The notes: generated by a model from the letters alone, not told the origin. DNA of 64,000 bases from Clostridium manihotivorum (GCF_004015185.1 NZ_CP025746.1:2063776-2127775), one strand, 5' to 3'; shown: positions 1 through 9,160, numbered from the stretch's first letter. Made by a program: numbers and translations.

Positions 1-893
1 ATGCAGTAGTTTATGGTAAACCAGCAATAGCAATACCTTTTCCACTTAAGGTTAAGGCAGTGACTACTAGTTATTCTGGCAATATTATGTTAGAATCATC
101 TATTTATACTGGGTTTATAGAAAATGTACCAATGAAGATGCAGGGCATATCAGCCTGTATAAGGGAGGCTTTAAATAAGTTAAACCAACCTTGTTATGGA
201 TTAAGAATTTTAATAGATTCGGAAGTACCTTCAGGTCGTGGCTTAGGGTCAAGTGCCGCAGTTGCTATAGCCATTGTAAGAAGTCTATTTTCTTTCTTTG
301 AGGAAGAGCTTTCAGATGAAGCATTATTTTATATAGTTCAAATTTCCGAAAGGTATGCACATGGAAAGCCAAGTGGAATTGATACTGCTTCAGAAATAAG
401 TGAATGTCCTATTTGGTTTGAAAAAGGAAAGGATATATTTACTATTGAAAGTACAAAAACTTTATTTATAGTGGTTGGAGATACTGGAAGGGTCGGAGAT
501 ACTCACACAGCTGTAGGTAATGTAAGAAAGAAGTATGATATGGAGCCTCTAAAAGTACAAAAGTCATTGGATGAGATAGGTAAAGTTGTAGATTCTGCAA
601 GGAGTTGTATTATTGACGGAGAGCTTAACTCACTTGGGAGACTACTATATATTAATCATAAGGAACTTATCAACTTGGGAGTTAGTGATGAGGGGTTAGA
701 TCTATTGGTTGAGACTGCTATGAAGGCAGGTGCTTTAGGAGCAAAACTAACTGGTGGAGGTCTAGGGGGATGTATGATAGCTCTAGCCAGTAGTTTAGAG
801 AATGCTAGATTAATTTCATCAGAGCTTATTAAGGCTGGTGCCTTTAAAAGTTGGTACTTTTCAAGTAATGATAACAAGCTTTATATACCATAA
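1..893 (+). CDS. mvk: Mevalonate kinase, 5' truncated by the window edge
   Basis: GHMP-family kinase that phosphorylates mevalonate in the lower mevalonate pathway to isoprenoids. The reading frame is open from position 3 without a start, and its first residues (AVVYGKPAIAIP) match the family's conserved N-terminal GEHAVVYG segment, so the true start lies just outside the window. The ATP-binding loop GRGLGSSAA and the C-terminal KLTGGGLGGC motif are both present. A GTG at 60 is in frame but would remove the N-terminal motif, so I reject it as the start. The stop is followed after 21 bases by mvaD, so the two are very likely co-transcribed. Family assignment is firm. Confidence 0.93.
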   Translation, partial: AVVYGKPAIAIPFPLKVKAVTTSYSGNIMLESSIYTGFIENVPMKMQGISACIREALNKLNQPCYGLRILIDSEVPSGRGLGSSAAVAIAIVRSLFSFFEEELSDEALFYIVQISERYAHGKPSGIDTASEISECPIWFEKGKDIFTIESTKTLFIVVGDTGRVGDTHTAVGNVRKKYDMEPLKVQKSLDEIGKVVDSARSCIIDGELNSLGRLLYINHKELINLGVSDEGLDLLVETAMKAGALGAKLTGGGLGGCMIALASSLENARLISSELIKAGAFKSWYFSSNDNKLYIP

Positions 894-914
894 GAAAAAG
901 TAGGAGGAAGTCAA

Positions 915-1889
915 GTGAAAGCTACAGCGAAAGCAAATACTAATATAGCGCTTATTAAATACTGGGGAAAGCGCGACGAAAAGCTGTTTTTACCTATGAA
1001 TAGCAGTTTATCAGTAACTCTCGATAGATTTTATACCATCACAACTGTTGAGTTCAATGAAAGCTTTGAGAAGGATATTTTCTTTCTAGATAATGTAATT
1101 GCTAGTGATAAGGAAGTAGAGAAAGTATCAAAGTTTCTTGATAAGGTAAGAATAGCTGCAGGGGTAACATATCCTGCGCTAGTTTCTTCTGAGAATAAAG
1201 TACCAACAGCAGCAGGCTTTGCATCTTCAGCTTCAGGCTTTGCTGCATTAGCGGCTGCAGCTGCAAAAGCACTTCAACTGGATTTGAGTGGAAGAGAGTT
1301 ATCTGTTTTAGCTCGTCAAGGTTCTGGATCTGCTTGTAGATCTATATATGGGGGATTCGTTGAATGGCATAAAGGAATAGAAGCTGATGGAAGTGATTCT
1401 TTTGCTAATCAGCTATTGGATGAAAATGCATGGGATTTTAGTATTCTTTCAGTTTTAGTAGCCTCAGAACAAAAGAATGTATCTAGCAGGGATGGAATGA
1501 GGCAGACGGTATTAACGTCTCCTTTTTACAAAGGCTGGTTGGATACTATTGAAGGAGATCTAAGTGCTTTAAGAGATGCTATAGGGGATAGGGATTTTGA
1601 TAGCTTAGGTAAGGTGATGGAGTCAAATGCATTGAAGATGCATGGGACTATGCTGGGAGCAGAGCCTCCAATCTTATATTGGCAAAGTGGAACTATGGAT
1701 GTGATACATCATATTCAACTTCTTAGGAGTTCTGGTATTCCGGTTTATTTTACTATTGATGCTGGACCAAATGTAAAGGTGCTTTGTATGCCTAAGCATG
1801 AGCAAATAGTATATGAATCGCTAATAAAGCTTCCAAAAGTTAAAAAAGTTTTTACTTGTCATCCTGGAGAAGGAGTCACTTACCTATAG
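915..1889 (+). CDS. mvaD: Diphosphomevalonate decarboxylase
   Basis: ATP-dependent decarboxylation of mevalonate 5-diphosphate to isopentenyl diphosphate, the last step of the lower mevalonate pathway. The protein has 324 residues, normal for the family. It opens with the hallmark NTNIALIKYWGKRD, has the phosphate-binding stretch TAAGFASSASGFAALA near residues 95-110, and RQGSGSACRSIYGGFVEW near 135-155. The start is a GTG at 915 with GGAGG eight bases upstream. It lies between mevalonate kinase and a small membrane protein gene in a tightly spaced same-strand run. Confidence 0.95.
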   Translation: MKATAKANTNIALIKYWGKRDEKLFLPMNSSLSVTLDRFYTITTVEFNESFEKDIFFLDNVIASDKEVEKVSKFLDKVRIAAGVTYPALVSSENKVPTAAGFASSASGFAALAAAAAKALQLDLSGRELSVLARQGSGSACRSIYGGFVEWHKGIEADGSDSFANQLLDENAWDFSILSVLVASEQKNVSSRDGMRQTVLTSPFYKGWLDTIEGDLSALRDAIGDRDFDSLGKVMESNALKMHGTMLGAEPPILYWQSGTMDVIHHIQLLRSSGIPVYFTIDAGPNVKVLCMPKHEQIVYESLIKLPKVKKVFTCHPGEGVTYL

Positions 1890-1915
1890 AATTTTAGATA
1901 ATAGGAGTTGAGTGA

Positions 1916-2188
1916 ATGAATAACATAAATAAGGATATGAAAAAATCATCAGAAGGTGATTCACTTAAGAATAATATTGAAGTTTGGGAGGATTTAGTTT
2001 CTATTAAAGAATTGGTAATGTCATTGGTTATATGCTCTTTAGGTGCCTTTGGAGGATATTTACTAGCGCCAAAAGAGAGACCAAAACAATTATTTTTAGG
2101 TTTGCTTGGTGCAATAATTGGCTTTGTGATATGCAGTATCATAATAAAACCTAAAAGAGAATTTATAGAAACTAATCAGGAGGATTAA
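1916..2188 (+). CDS. Small two-helix membrane protein of unknown function
   Basis: 90 residues. The first 35 are hydrophilic and acidic or basic; two membrane helices follow, at about 36-53 and 60-80, with a charged loop (APKERPKQ) between them and a charged tail. I do not recognise the family. RBS AGGAG precedes the ATG. The gene ends one base before the next start, which encodes a TctA-like permease. That makes it a candidate small partner subunit of the transporter, in the position where a TctB-type subunit might be expected. It is shorter than TctB and has two rather than four helices, so this is inference only. Confidence 0.7.
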   Translation: MNNINKDMKKSSEGDSLKNNIEVWEDLVSIKELVMSLVICSLGAFGGYLLAPKERPKQLFLGLLGAIIGFVICSIIIKPKREFIETNQED

Positions 2189-2189
2189 C

Positions 2190-3548
2190 ATGACTACTAC
2201 ATTGATTTTACAGATGATTCTTTCAGCTGTTGTAGCAGCTATTTTATATACAATAATTGGGGCAGCACCTGGTACAGATGAAACTGCAACAATTGCGCCA
2301 GTAACTTTGGTTCTTGTCTTATCAGGGTTACACCCTGCGGTAATTTTATCATTTTTCATTTCAGCTATCGTAGCAAGCAAATTAACAGATGCTATCCCTG
2401 TTTCTATAGCAGGAATTCCTGCTGGAGTAATGTCTACTCCTATGATAGAACATGCAATGGTGCTGAAAAAATTTGGCCTTACAGACACAAGCATTAGGAA
2501 GATGGCTTCAGGTTCCATTATTGGTACAATAGTATCAGTGCCTGTGAGCTTACTATTAGCACAGGCACTAATACCATTTTCAACTACCATCAAGCAATAT
2601 GGAGATATAGTATTTTTTGTTGGTGCGATATTCTTAGCTTTGATGAGTAAAAGTAAATGGGTATCACTGGTTTCAATAGTTCCCTTTGCTTTATTGATAC
2701 AAGGTCTTCGTCATTTATACTGGGGCACAGGAGCAGTTCCAAAAGGAACTAATGTATCTACATCTATTTTCTTAGGAATTACTATTGGACCTGTTATCTT
2801 GACCTTGTTTGAACTTTTAAATAAGAATAAGAGAGAAGGTCTTGAAAGATTTGATAAAAAGACTATCTACTTTAAAAAGGGAGAACAAATTAAGACTGTT
2901 CCTAATCCGTTTAAGATACTAACTAAGAAAGAAACTGCCTATAGCGCGTTGACTTCTATAATTGGATCACTAACCTTTATTTTAAGTCCTGTAGGGCTTA
3001 CTACTTTTTTAGGAGAGCTGTTTTCTAGTCGTACAAAGGATCCTGTAGAAAAAGCATCTCTAGCCATTTCCTGTATGGAAGCTTTGGCCCACGCAACATA
3101 TATTTCAGGAACCTTGATTCCACTTATTGCTCTAGGTATTCCGTTGTCACCAATGGCTTTAGGTCCTGCAAATCCATTATTCAATGCCCCTCCAGTATAC
3201 ACTTTGAAGAATAATATGCATCATTTATTAACTAATTCAGACTTTGTGTGGGCTACTATAATTGGAGCGGTTGTAGCATTATGTATTACTTATTATGTTA
3301 CAGTTAAATACTCACAGCAAATTTGTGCTTTTGTATTTAAGAAGATTCCACACGAAGCTATGCTTGGTCTATTCTTTAGTTTAGTTATATTACTTGCTTA
3401 CATGGATGCAGGTCTGATTAATGTTGGTGGTGTTCTTCTTATAGGAATAGTTGGAGGAGTATTGTATCGTCTAGGGGTTAACTATGGCGTTCAGTTTATG
3501 ATATTATACTCAGCACCATGGATAGTTACAAAACTAGCTGGTCTGTAA
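2190..3548 (+). CDS. TctA-like multi-pass membrane permease in the mevalonate cluster
   Basis: 452-residue integral membrane protein with about ten hydrophobic helices. The N-terminal GAAPGTDETATIAP and the later PVSIAGIPAGVMSTP resemble the two Gly/Pro signature loops of the large permease subunit of tripartite tricarboxylate transporters (TctA family). The mid-region has IPLIALGIPLSPMALGPA. RBS CAGGAGGA precedes the ATG by six bases. It begins one base after the two-helix protein gene and ends 60 bases before phosphomevalonate kinase. No periplasmic TctC-type binding protein is nearby. The location inside a mevalonate gene run suggests the substrate is mevalonate or a related carboxylate. 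The family call is moderate and the substrate is speculation. Confidence 0.65.
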   Translation: MTTTLILQMILSAVVAAILYTIIGAAPGTDETATIAPVTLVLVLSGLHPAVILSFFISAIVASKLTDAIPVSIAGIPAGVMSTPMIEHAMVLKKFGLTDTSIRKMASGSIIGTIVSVPVSLLLAQALIPFSTTIKQYGDIVFFVGAIFLALMSKSKWVSLVSIVPFALLIQGLRHLYWGTGAVPKGTNVSTSIFLGITIGPVILTLFELLNKNKREGLERFDKKTIYFKKGEQIKTVPNPFKILTKKETAYSALTSIIGSLTFILSPVGLTTFLGELFSSRTKDPVEKASLAISCMEALAHATYISGTLIPLIALGIPLSPMALGPANPLFNAPPVYTLKNNMHHLLTNSDFVWATIIGAVVALCITYYVTVKYSQQICAFVFKKIPHEAMLGLFFSLVILLAYMDAGLINVGGVLLIGIVGGVLYRLGVNYGVQFMILYSAPWIVTKLAGL

Positions 3549-3608
3549 AACTTGCTTAAATATATGAAACTAGGTTTATAAATTATAAAATTTGAAGGGA
3601 GGAAGGTT

Positions 3609-4721
3609 ATGGATTATTCAAGCTATAATGTGAAAGTACCAGGAAAATTAATGATTGCAGGGGAGTATGCTGTATTAGAGCCTAATCAAAAGGCTATTGT
3701 AGTAGCAGTAAATCGTTATGTCAATATTCATATTGAGCCTTCTAAAAAGAATGAATTGTTTCTTCCTCAACTTGGTTTAGAGAATATTGCTTGGGAAATA
3801 ATTGATGAAAAGGTTAAGTTTAGTGTGGGAGATGCTAGATTAAACTTTATCGAAAACTCTATTGCTGTAGCCAATCAATATTTAAAAGAAAACTTCATAG
3901 AAATACGTCCTTTTAGATTATTGGTTAATAGTGAGCTTGATGATACTACAACTGGAGAAAAGTATGGACTAGGATCAAGTGCTGCAATTGTGGTTTCAGT
4001 TATCTCAGCCATATTGAGTATTCATTGGATTAGTAAAGATAAGCCTTCCTTGGAACAGATTTTTAAACTTTCTGCTATAGCTCATTTAAGAACTCAAAAG
4101 AGTGGTTCAGGAGCTGATATTGCGGCATCTGTTTATGGTGGGTGGCTGGAGTATTCATCATTTAGCTCTAAATGGGTTATATATGAATTACGTCAAAATA
4201 AAAGTATAATAGATATAATAAATCAGAAGTGGCCTAACTTATCAATTAAGAAGCTCTTACCACCACCAGAACTTCAATTGGCGGTAGGATGGACAAAGTC
4301 ACCTATATCAACAGCACCTATGATTAAGAGTGTTCATAATTTTAAACAGAATAACACAGAGAAATACAACTACTTTTTGAGAGAAAGCCTCCACGCTGTT
4401 GAAGCAATGATAGATGGCTTTGAGAGAAACGATTGTAATAAAGCAATAAAAAGCCTTAATCAAAATAGAAAAGCGTTGCAAAGCTTAGAAGAAGCTTCTA
4501 GTATAACTATTGAAACTGAAACTCTAAAAAGATTATGCTCAATTGCTGAAAGATTTGGTAGTGGAAAGTCCTCTGGAGCTGGTGGTGGGGACTGCGGTAT
4601 TGCTTTTTTAGAAGGAAGTAATAATAAGAAGGAACTTTATGAAGCTTGGAAACACAACGATATAAAGCCTCTGAATTTAGAGGTAGCAAAAGTTGGAGTT
4701 TCTGTAGAAAGCATAAGCTGA
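3609..4721 (+). CDS. mvaK2: Phosphomevalonate kinase
   Basis: GHMP kinase converting phosphomevalonate to diphosphomevalonate; together with the two upstream enzymes it completes the path from mevalonate to isopentenyl diphosphate. 370 residues, typical length. N-terminal VPGKLMIAGEYAVLEP, ATP loop YGLGSSAAIVVS near residue 120, QKSGSGADIAASVYGG near 165 and C-terminal GKSSGAGGGDCGIA near 325 are the expected motifs. GGGAGG precedes the ATG. No type 2 isopentenyl diphosphate isomerase (fni) follows, although it often does in Gram-positive clusters; it may lie to the left of the window. Two hairpins downstream end the transcript. Confidence 0.95.
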   Translation: MDYSSYNVKVPGKLMIAGEYAVLEPNQKAIVVAVNRYVNIHIEPSKKNELFLPQLGLENIAWEIIDEKVKFSVGDARLNFIENSIAVANQYLKENFIEIRPFRLLVNSELDDTTTGEKYGLGSSAAIVVSVISAILSIHWISKDKPSLEQIFKLSAIAHLRTQKSGSGADIAASVYGGWLEYSSFSSKWVIYELRQNKSIIDIINQKWPNLSIKKLLPPPELQLAVGWTKSPISTAPMIKSVHNFKQNNTEKYNYFLRESLHAVEAMIDGFERNDCNKAIKSLNQNRKALQSLEEASSITIETETLKRLCSIAERFGSGKSSGAGGGDCGIAFLEGSNNKKELYEAWKHNDIKPLNLEVAKVGVSVESIS

Positions 4722-4748
4722 TATTTTTTACAATAGAATTAAAACTAT

Positions 4749-4796
4749 AGATGTACCAATTCATATTACAATTTATATTTTCAAATTGGTACATCT
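4749..4796 (+). terminator. Inverted repeat after mvaK2
   Basis: Perfect 13-bp arms AGATGTACCAATT / AATTGGTACATCT separated by 22 bases, starting 27 bases after the mvaK2 stop. The run of T after it is short, so it may act together with the hairpin that follows. Confidence 0.6.
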
Positions 4797-4804
4797 TTAA
4801 TTAA

Positions 4805-4833
4805 GAACCCTGATTAATCGGGGGTCTTTTTTT
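4805..4833 (+). terminator. Rho-independent terminator of the mevalonate operon
   Basis: Stem of about nine pairs built on CCCTGATT / AATCGGGGG with a TTAA loop, followed by a run of seven T. It ends the plus-strand mevalonate transcript. Confidence 0.75.
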
Positions 4834-4914
4834 ACTATTAAGACCAGTTATAAAACTTTTTTAGGTAAAAGTGGTAATATCAATGAATTAGAACAGGTTT
4901 TTACCATAAACATT

Positions 4915-4995
4915 AAAAAGGAAATATTATTGGCCTAGCAGATTTTTATCATATGTATTAGGAAATGCATATGCATAAGAAAAGATCACTGAAGA
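4915..4995 (+). repeat. Diverged copy of the intergenic hairpin repeat family
   Basis: Contains CCTAGCAGATTTTTATCATATGTATTAGGAAAT in pieces alignable with the tandem copies near 25.1-25.4 kb (shared AGATTTT, TCATAT, GGAAA), and is followed by GATCACTGAAGAA, which resembles the left terminator arm found after those copies. The rest of the 4.83-5.18 kb gap is A/T-rich leader of the chemoreceptor gene with no other gene that I can see. Confidence 0.5.
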
Positions 4996-5178
4996 ATTTA
5001 AAAGTAGCTAATGTGGAACTATATTGCAAGAGTTTTTTTTGGATGTTTATTAAATAAAAGTATTTATATGTCACTTAAGTGTGTTGAAAATTAAATTTAA
5101 TAAAAATATAAAGAAAAATATATTTATATACGATGAATATAATAGAAACTTGTCGAATAGTGTTGAAGGGAGATTTAT

Positions 5179-7167
5179 ATGAGTAAAAAAGAAAAGGAAC
5201 ACAAGATTTCTATTAAGGTTAAATTACTTGGCGTCATAATACCAATGATGGCTATGGCTGTTTCACTATTAATTGGTATATCTTATACTAAATCAAATAG
5301 CATAATAACTAACTCTGCTAATGATTTATTAGAGACATCCACGAAGAAACAAGCTAATCAGATAGAATCATGGTTAAACGAAAATTTAGCATCTTTTAAT
5401 GCGGTGAAACATTCAATTGAGAGTTCAAGCCTAAGTGATGGGCAGTTGCAGAATTTATTAAACAACTATTATGGATATAATAGCAACTTCCCAGAAGGTG
5501 TTTATATTGGAGACTCTACTGGGAATTTATTGAAGGCAGAGAAATCTACAATGTCAAATAAAAATGTATTGAGTTCATTATGGTACAATCAAGGGCTTAC
5601 TAGAATAAACATGGCATTGGGGTCGCCTTATGTTAACGAACAGGGTAAAAATGTTATTAGTGCATCAGCTATACTTAACGATAACTCCGGTAAGATAAAG
5701 GTTTTATCAGCAGATCTTTCTTTGGACAAGATATCAATAATAGTAAATTCATTAGCTGAAATGAAAAATGCACAGTCTCTTTTAGTTAATAAAAATGACA
5801 ATACAATTTTAGCTTATGAGGATAGTTCACTGATTTCAACAAAGCTTAGTGGAAGTAGTAATAGCTTTCTTAAGGATATTGGAGAAAGGTTAGATAAAAA
5901 GCAATATAGCGCTGCTGAACTTGAAAAAAACATGGTTTCTTTTAAACAAATCGAGGGAACTGACTGGATTTTAGTATCATATGTGCCTGAAAAGTCTATC
6001 TTAGCTGAACTACTAAAGCTACGTACTTTTATGATTATAATTGCTATATTATCTATTGCTGTTCTCACTGGATTGGTTGAGAGAATAGTTCAGGTTGTAA
6101 TTAAACCAATTAGCAAACTTACAGATGCTATAGTAGCAATGACACATGGAGACTTTACTGTGGATGTAGAGGTAAAAGGCAATGATGAAATATCAGTTAT
6201 GCTTAAAAGTGTAAAAGAATTTATAACAGTTATGAGAAGTATGATTAATAATATAAGTGTTATGTCACAAAAATTAAGCGTACAGGCAGATGGTAGCAGT
6301 GCTATTTCTAAAGAAATGTTTGATTCTTCTATGGTTCAGTCCCAATCTATGGAAAGCCTAAACCAAACAGTAGATCAATTAGCAAGCTCTGTAGGAGAGG
6401 TTGCAGAAAATACAACAACTTTAGCAACTGTAGTTACCACTACTAGAGATGATAGTGCCAATGTTAATGAAAAGATGAAGGAAACAATTAATGTTTCAGA
6501 AAAAGGCCGTAAAGATATGGAGAAGGTTAATGGGGCTATGGAAAATATAAGAAATTCTATAACTTCTCTTGAGCAAGCTATAAGCAAAGTAGGTAAATCT
6601 TCAAATGAAATTACTAATATCATACATGTTATTGGAGATATCGCTGAGCAAACAAATTTACTTTCTCTAAATGCATCTATAGAAGCAGCAAGAGCTGGGG
6701 AAGCTGGAAAGGGCTTTGCAGTAGTAGCCATGGAAATAGGAAAATTGGCAAAGACAAGTTCTGAATCCGTCAATGATATATCGACACTTGTAACTGAAAT
6801 AAATGGATTGGTTTTGGATACAGTTAAGAAGGCCAATGAAAGTGCGGAACATATAACAGAAAGTAGTTACTTAATAAGTGGTACAGCGGATACCTTTGAT
6901 AGTATATTTGATATGATCAACGAAACTAATAATTTGATTCAGGATATGACTGAAAAGATAGGTAATCTAGATGAAGTTGCAGCTTCTGTAGCTGCTATAT
7001 CAGAAGAGCAAGCTGCAAGTGCAGAAGAAATACTAGCCACTTCTGAGGTTATGGTTTCTCAAGCTAAGAGTATTACTAGCAATAGTGAAAAGGTAGCTAG
7101 TGATGCAGATAAACTTGCAGATACTGCAGAAGAGCTTGGTAAGCAAATTCAAATATTTAAATTATAG
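5179..7167 (+). CDS. Methyl-accepting chemotaxis protein
   Basis: 662-residue transmembrane chemoreceptor. Membrane helix 1 is at about residues 12-33 and helix 2 at about 285-310. The roughly 250-residue extracytoplasmic segment between them looks like a Cache-type sensor domain (it includes [14 protein letters not shown] and an NVISASAIL stretch). A HAMP-like segment follows ([18 protein letters not shown]), then the coiled-coil signalling domain with the conserved hairpin tip [19 protein letters not shown], which contacts CheA and CheW. RBS GAAGGGAG precedes the ATG. A binding-protein gene begins 27 bases downstream, suggesting the receptor senses a liganded lipoprotein. The ligand is unknown. 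Confidence 0.92.
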   Translation: MSKKEKEHKISIKVKLLGVIIPMMAMAVSLLIGISYTKSNSIITNSANDLLETSTKKQANQIESWLNENLASFNAVKHSIESSSLSDGQLQNLLNNYYGYNSNFPEGVYIGDSTGNLLKAEKSTMSNKNVLSSLWYNQGLTRINMALGSPYVNEQGKNVISASAILNDNSGKIKVLSADLSLDKISIIVNSLAEMKNAQSLLVNKNDNTILAYEDSSLISTKLSGSSNSFLKDIGERLDKKQYSAAELEKNMVSFKQIEGTDWILVSYVPEKSILAELLKLRTFMIIIAILSIAVLTGLVERIVQVVIKPISKLTDAIVAMTHGDFTVDVEVKGNDEISVMLKSVKEFITVMRSMINNISVMSQKLSVQADGSSAISKEMFDSSMVQSQSMESLNQTVDQLASSVGEVAENTTTLATVVTTTRDDSANVNEKMKETINVSEKGRKDMEKVNGAMENIRNSITSLEQAISKVGKSSNEITNIIHVIGDIAEQTNLLSLNASIEAARAGEAGKGFAVVAMEIGKLAKTSSESVNDISTLVTEINGLVLDTVKKANESAEHITESSYLISGTADTFDSIFDMINETNNLIQDMTEKIGNLDEVAASVAAISEEQAASAEEILATSEVMVSQAKSITSNSEKVASDADKLADTAEELGKQIQIFKL

Positions 7168-7194
7168 GCAATACATTTCAAAAGGGGGAGAAGT

Positions 7195-8175
7195 ATGAAG
7201 AAGAGATTGGCAGTGTTGTTAAGCATAATCATGACTTTTGTTATATTATCTGGCTGCAGTTCGAATAAAACAACAGCTTCGAATAATAAAATTAAGATTC
7301 TCTTATCTATATCAGACGGGTCTGATGATTATCGTAAATTAATAGTTTCAAATGCTAAAAGTTACGCAGAGAGTCAGAATATTGATATTACAGTAAAAGA
7401 TGCGGCTGGATCTATAGAAAGTCAGGTTGAACATATGAAAGAAGCAGTTTCTGGTGGATATAATGTTATAATATGTGCACCTGTAAATCCTAGTACAGCA
7501 TTAGAACTGGAAAGAGCTTCTAAAGGAATTCCTATAGTGTTTATGAATAGTAAGCCTGAGGATAAATTGTTGGAAAAAGATAAATACATTTACGTAGCTT
7601 CCAATGAAGAAGTTGCTGGAAAGCTTCAAGCTGAGTACATTATTGATCACTTTAACGGTAAAAAAGATATAAAGGTAGTATTGCTAAAAGGAGAAAAAGG
7701 GCATAATGCATCAAAAGGAAGATCCGATGCAGTAAAGCAAACTTTTAAAGACAACGGAATAAATGCAGAATATGTTTTTGAGGATAATGCGGATTGGAGT
7801 AGGCAAAAAGCTAAAGAGATGTTAAATATATTTTTAGCTACTGGAAAAAAGTTTGATTGTGTAATTGCTAATAATGATTCCATGGCCTTAGGAGTAGTGG
7901 ATTCATTATTAGAGAACCATATAGATCCTTCATCGATTCCTGTTTTAGGTGTAGATGCCACAAGCGATGCTTTGAAAGCAGTTAAGAATGGAACTCTTGG
8001 AGTTACTGTTTATCAGTCTGCAAAGGGACAAAGTATAAGTGCTGTAAAAGCAGCCATCAAAATGGGTTCAGGTGATTCTTTATCAGGTATAGAAAATCTT
8101 ACTACTGATGGTAAGTTTATATGGGTTCCTTTTGAAAAGGTAGATAAGAGCAATGTAGATAAGTACATCAATTAG
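7195..8175 (+). CDS. Sugar-type periplasmic-binding lipoprotein next to the chemoreceptor
   Basis: 326 residues with a lipoprotein signal (lipobox LSGCSS, predicted lipidated Cys at about residue 21), so it is anchored outside the membrane. The body is a type 1 periplasmic-binding fold like RbsB-type sugar-binding proteins: repeated DxxxQxxxMKEAVSGGYNVII-like layout, FDCVIANNDSMALGV near residue 225 and PVLGVDATSDALKAVKNG near 245-262. AGGGGGAG precedes the ATG. There is no ABC permease or ATPase gene nearby; the neighbour is a chemoreceptor 27 bases upstream. It therefore probably serves as ligand-binding partner of that receptor, or of a transporter elsewhere. Ligand not determinable. Confidence 0.85.
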   Translation: MKKRLAVLLSIIMTFVILSGCSSNKTTASNNKIKILLSISDGSDDYRKLIVSNAKSYAESQNIDITVKDAAGSIESQVEHMKEAVSGGYNVIICAPVNPSTALELERASKGIPIVFMNSKPEDKLLEKDKYIYVASNEEVAGKLQAEYIIDHFNGKKDIKVVLLKGEKGHNASKGRSDAVKQTFKDNGINAEYVFEDNADWSRQKAKEMLNIFLATGKKFDCVIANNDSMALGVVDSLLENHIDPSSIPVLGVDATSDALKAVKNGTLGVTVYQSAKGQSISAVKAAIKMGSGDSLSGIENLTTDGKFIWVPFEKVDKSNVDKYIN

Positions 8176-8243
8176 TTAACTAAAGATCCAATGAATATTG
8201 CCCTTCTAAAAGGAAAAGATAATTCCTGAAGGGAGTGAAGTTC

Positions 8244-8357
8244 ATGGCAAAATCTAAAAATAATCCTAAAGAACAAAATAAGCAGAGAACCAATATCGGC
8301 ACTAAAAGAACCGATAGCAGTGATAGACAGGAAGTAAAAAATAAATCAAATAAATAG
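8244..8357 (+). CDS. 37-residue basic, lysine/asparagine-rich peptide
   Basis: A short frame begins MAKSKNNPKEQNKQR, is very rich in K, N, Q and S, and contains no hydrophobic segment. A good RBS (GAAGGGAGTG) sits eight bases before the ATG and a terminator follows 14 bases after the stop, which together support a real gene. Composition is like small clostridial or spore-associated peptides, but I do not recognise a family. Confidence 0.5.
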   Translation: MAKSKNNPKEQNKQRTNIGTKRTDSSDRQEVKNKSNK

Positions 8358-8370
8358 CTTTAGTATATAA

Positions 8371-8402
8371 AAGCGCTTAAGTGGTAAACTTAAGTGCTTT
8401 TA
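8371..8402. terminator. Bidirectional terminator
   Basis: 12-bp arms AAGCGCTTAAGT / ACTTAAGTGCTT (one G-T pair) around a five-base loop, with T-rich ends on both strands. It lies between the 37-residue ORF (plus) and the HIT gene (minus). Confidence 0.75.
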
Positions 8403-8411
8403 TGTATAGAT

Positions 8412-8834
8412 TTATAATTTTTGTTTTATTGAAGTTATTATTTCTTCATATTCTGCATCGCTAAGTTTAAGATTGGCTGAAGGGTTCATTTCGAAAGTTC
8501 CACCCCAGCTGTAACCATCCTTATATTTTGGAACTATATGAAAATGAAGGTGAGGAAGCTTGTCTGAGTATGCTCCAAGATTCATCTTATCAGCGCCAAA
8601 GGCTTCTTTTATAGCTTTTGCAGCAGTAGCAACATCTTTCATAAAAGATGTACGTTCTTCATCACTTAGTTCAAATAATTCATTTATATGGTTATCGTAG
8701 GCAACGACACATCTACCTTTATAAGTTTGTTCCTTGAATAAATATAAAGTAGAAACACTTAGCTTAGTGACTTTTATCATTAAGTCATCTAGTCTCTGAT
8801 CCTTTTCGCAATAAAAACAACTTACCTTTTCCAT
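8412..8834 (-). CDS. HIT-family nucleotide-binding hydrolase
   Basis: 140-residue histidine-triad protein, a soluble nucleotide hydrolase or transferase fold. The triad HLHFHIV lies at residues 95-101. An N-terminal CFYCEK pair of cysteines (residues 6 and 9) could bind zinc, as in some HIT proteins. AGGTG lies upstream of the ATG. The gene stands alone, with a promoter and a perfect palindromic operator-like site in front. The exact substrate cannot be told from sequence. Confidence 0.9.
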   Translation of the reverse strand: MEKVSCFYCEKDQRLDDLMIKVTKLSVSTLYLFKEQTYKGRCVVAYDNHINELFELSDEERTSFMKDVATAAKAIKEAFGADKMNLGAYSDKLPHLHFHIVPKYKDGYSWGGTFEMNPSANLKLSDAEYEEIITSIKQKL

Positions 8835-8860
8835 AACAGTGACACCTCATTAATATTATT

Positions 8861-8876
8861 TTGCACACGTGTGCAA
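8861..8876. promoter_or_regulatory. Perfect 16-bp palindrome, operator candidate for the HIT gene
   Basis: TTGCACACGTGTGCAA is a perfect palindrome located just downstream of the predicted -10 (8885-8890) and 26 bases before the HIT start codon, the usual position of a repressor site. The regulator is not in the window as far as I can tell. Confidence 0.55.
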
Positions 8877-8884
8877 CCACCTAT

Positions 8885-8914
8885 ATTATAACTCGTATTT
8901 AAGATGTTTTACAA
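8885..8914 (-). promoter_or_regulatory. Predicted sigma-A promoter of the HIT gene
   Basis: On the minus strand, TTGTAA (-35) and TATAAT (-10) are separated by 18 bases, followed by the palindrome. Visual match to consensus only. Confidence 0.55.
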
Positions 8915-9108
8915 TAGAAAACAAAAGATACAGGTGAAAAATATATTGTTTTATTTAGATTGCTTAAAGTAAATATACTGATATAACTAATATAATAGAA
9001 AGTCTCTATTAATAAAGCACCCTGCTAAAATTAAAATTGGCCAATAGAAAATTGCTATTTGGAAACTTTTTATTGACTGTAATCCTAGTAAGGTTTGGTA
9101 AATAGAAA

Positions 9109-9160
9109 TGCTAGATAATCGTAATTTTAACATATACATACTCAAAGGCAGATATAAAAA
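9109..9160 (+). repeat. Partial copy of the intergenic hairpin repeat
   Basis: GCTAGAT...CATATACATACTCAAAGGCAGAT resembles the right half of the tandem copies at 25.1-25.4 kb (CATATACATTC..AAAGGCAGAT) and runs directly into a terminator stem. The remainder of the 8.9-9.3 kb gap shows no gene. Confidence 0.45.

Noticed and set aside
60..893. GTG at 60 as the start of mevalonate kinase
   Set aside because: The frame is open upstream and encodes the conserved AVVYGKPAIA segment; the true start lies outside the window.
2096..2593. Minus-strand 165-codon frame opposite the TctA-like gene
   Set aside because: Shadow of a strongly supported plus-strand gene; no RBS and no family resemblance.
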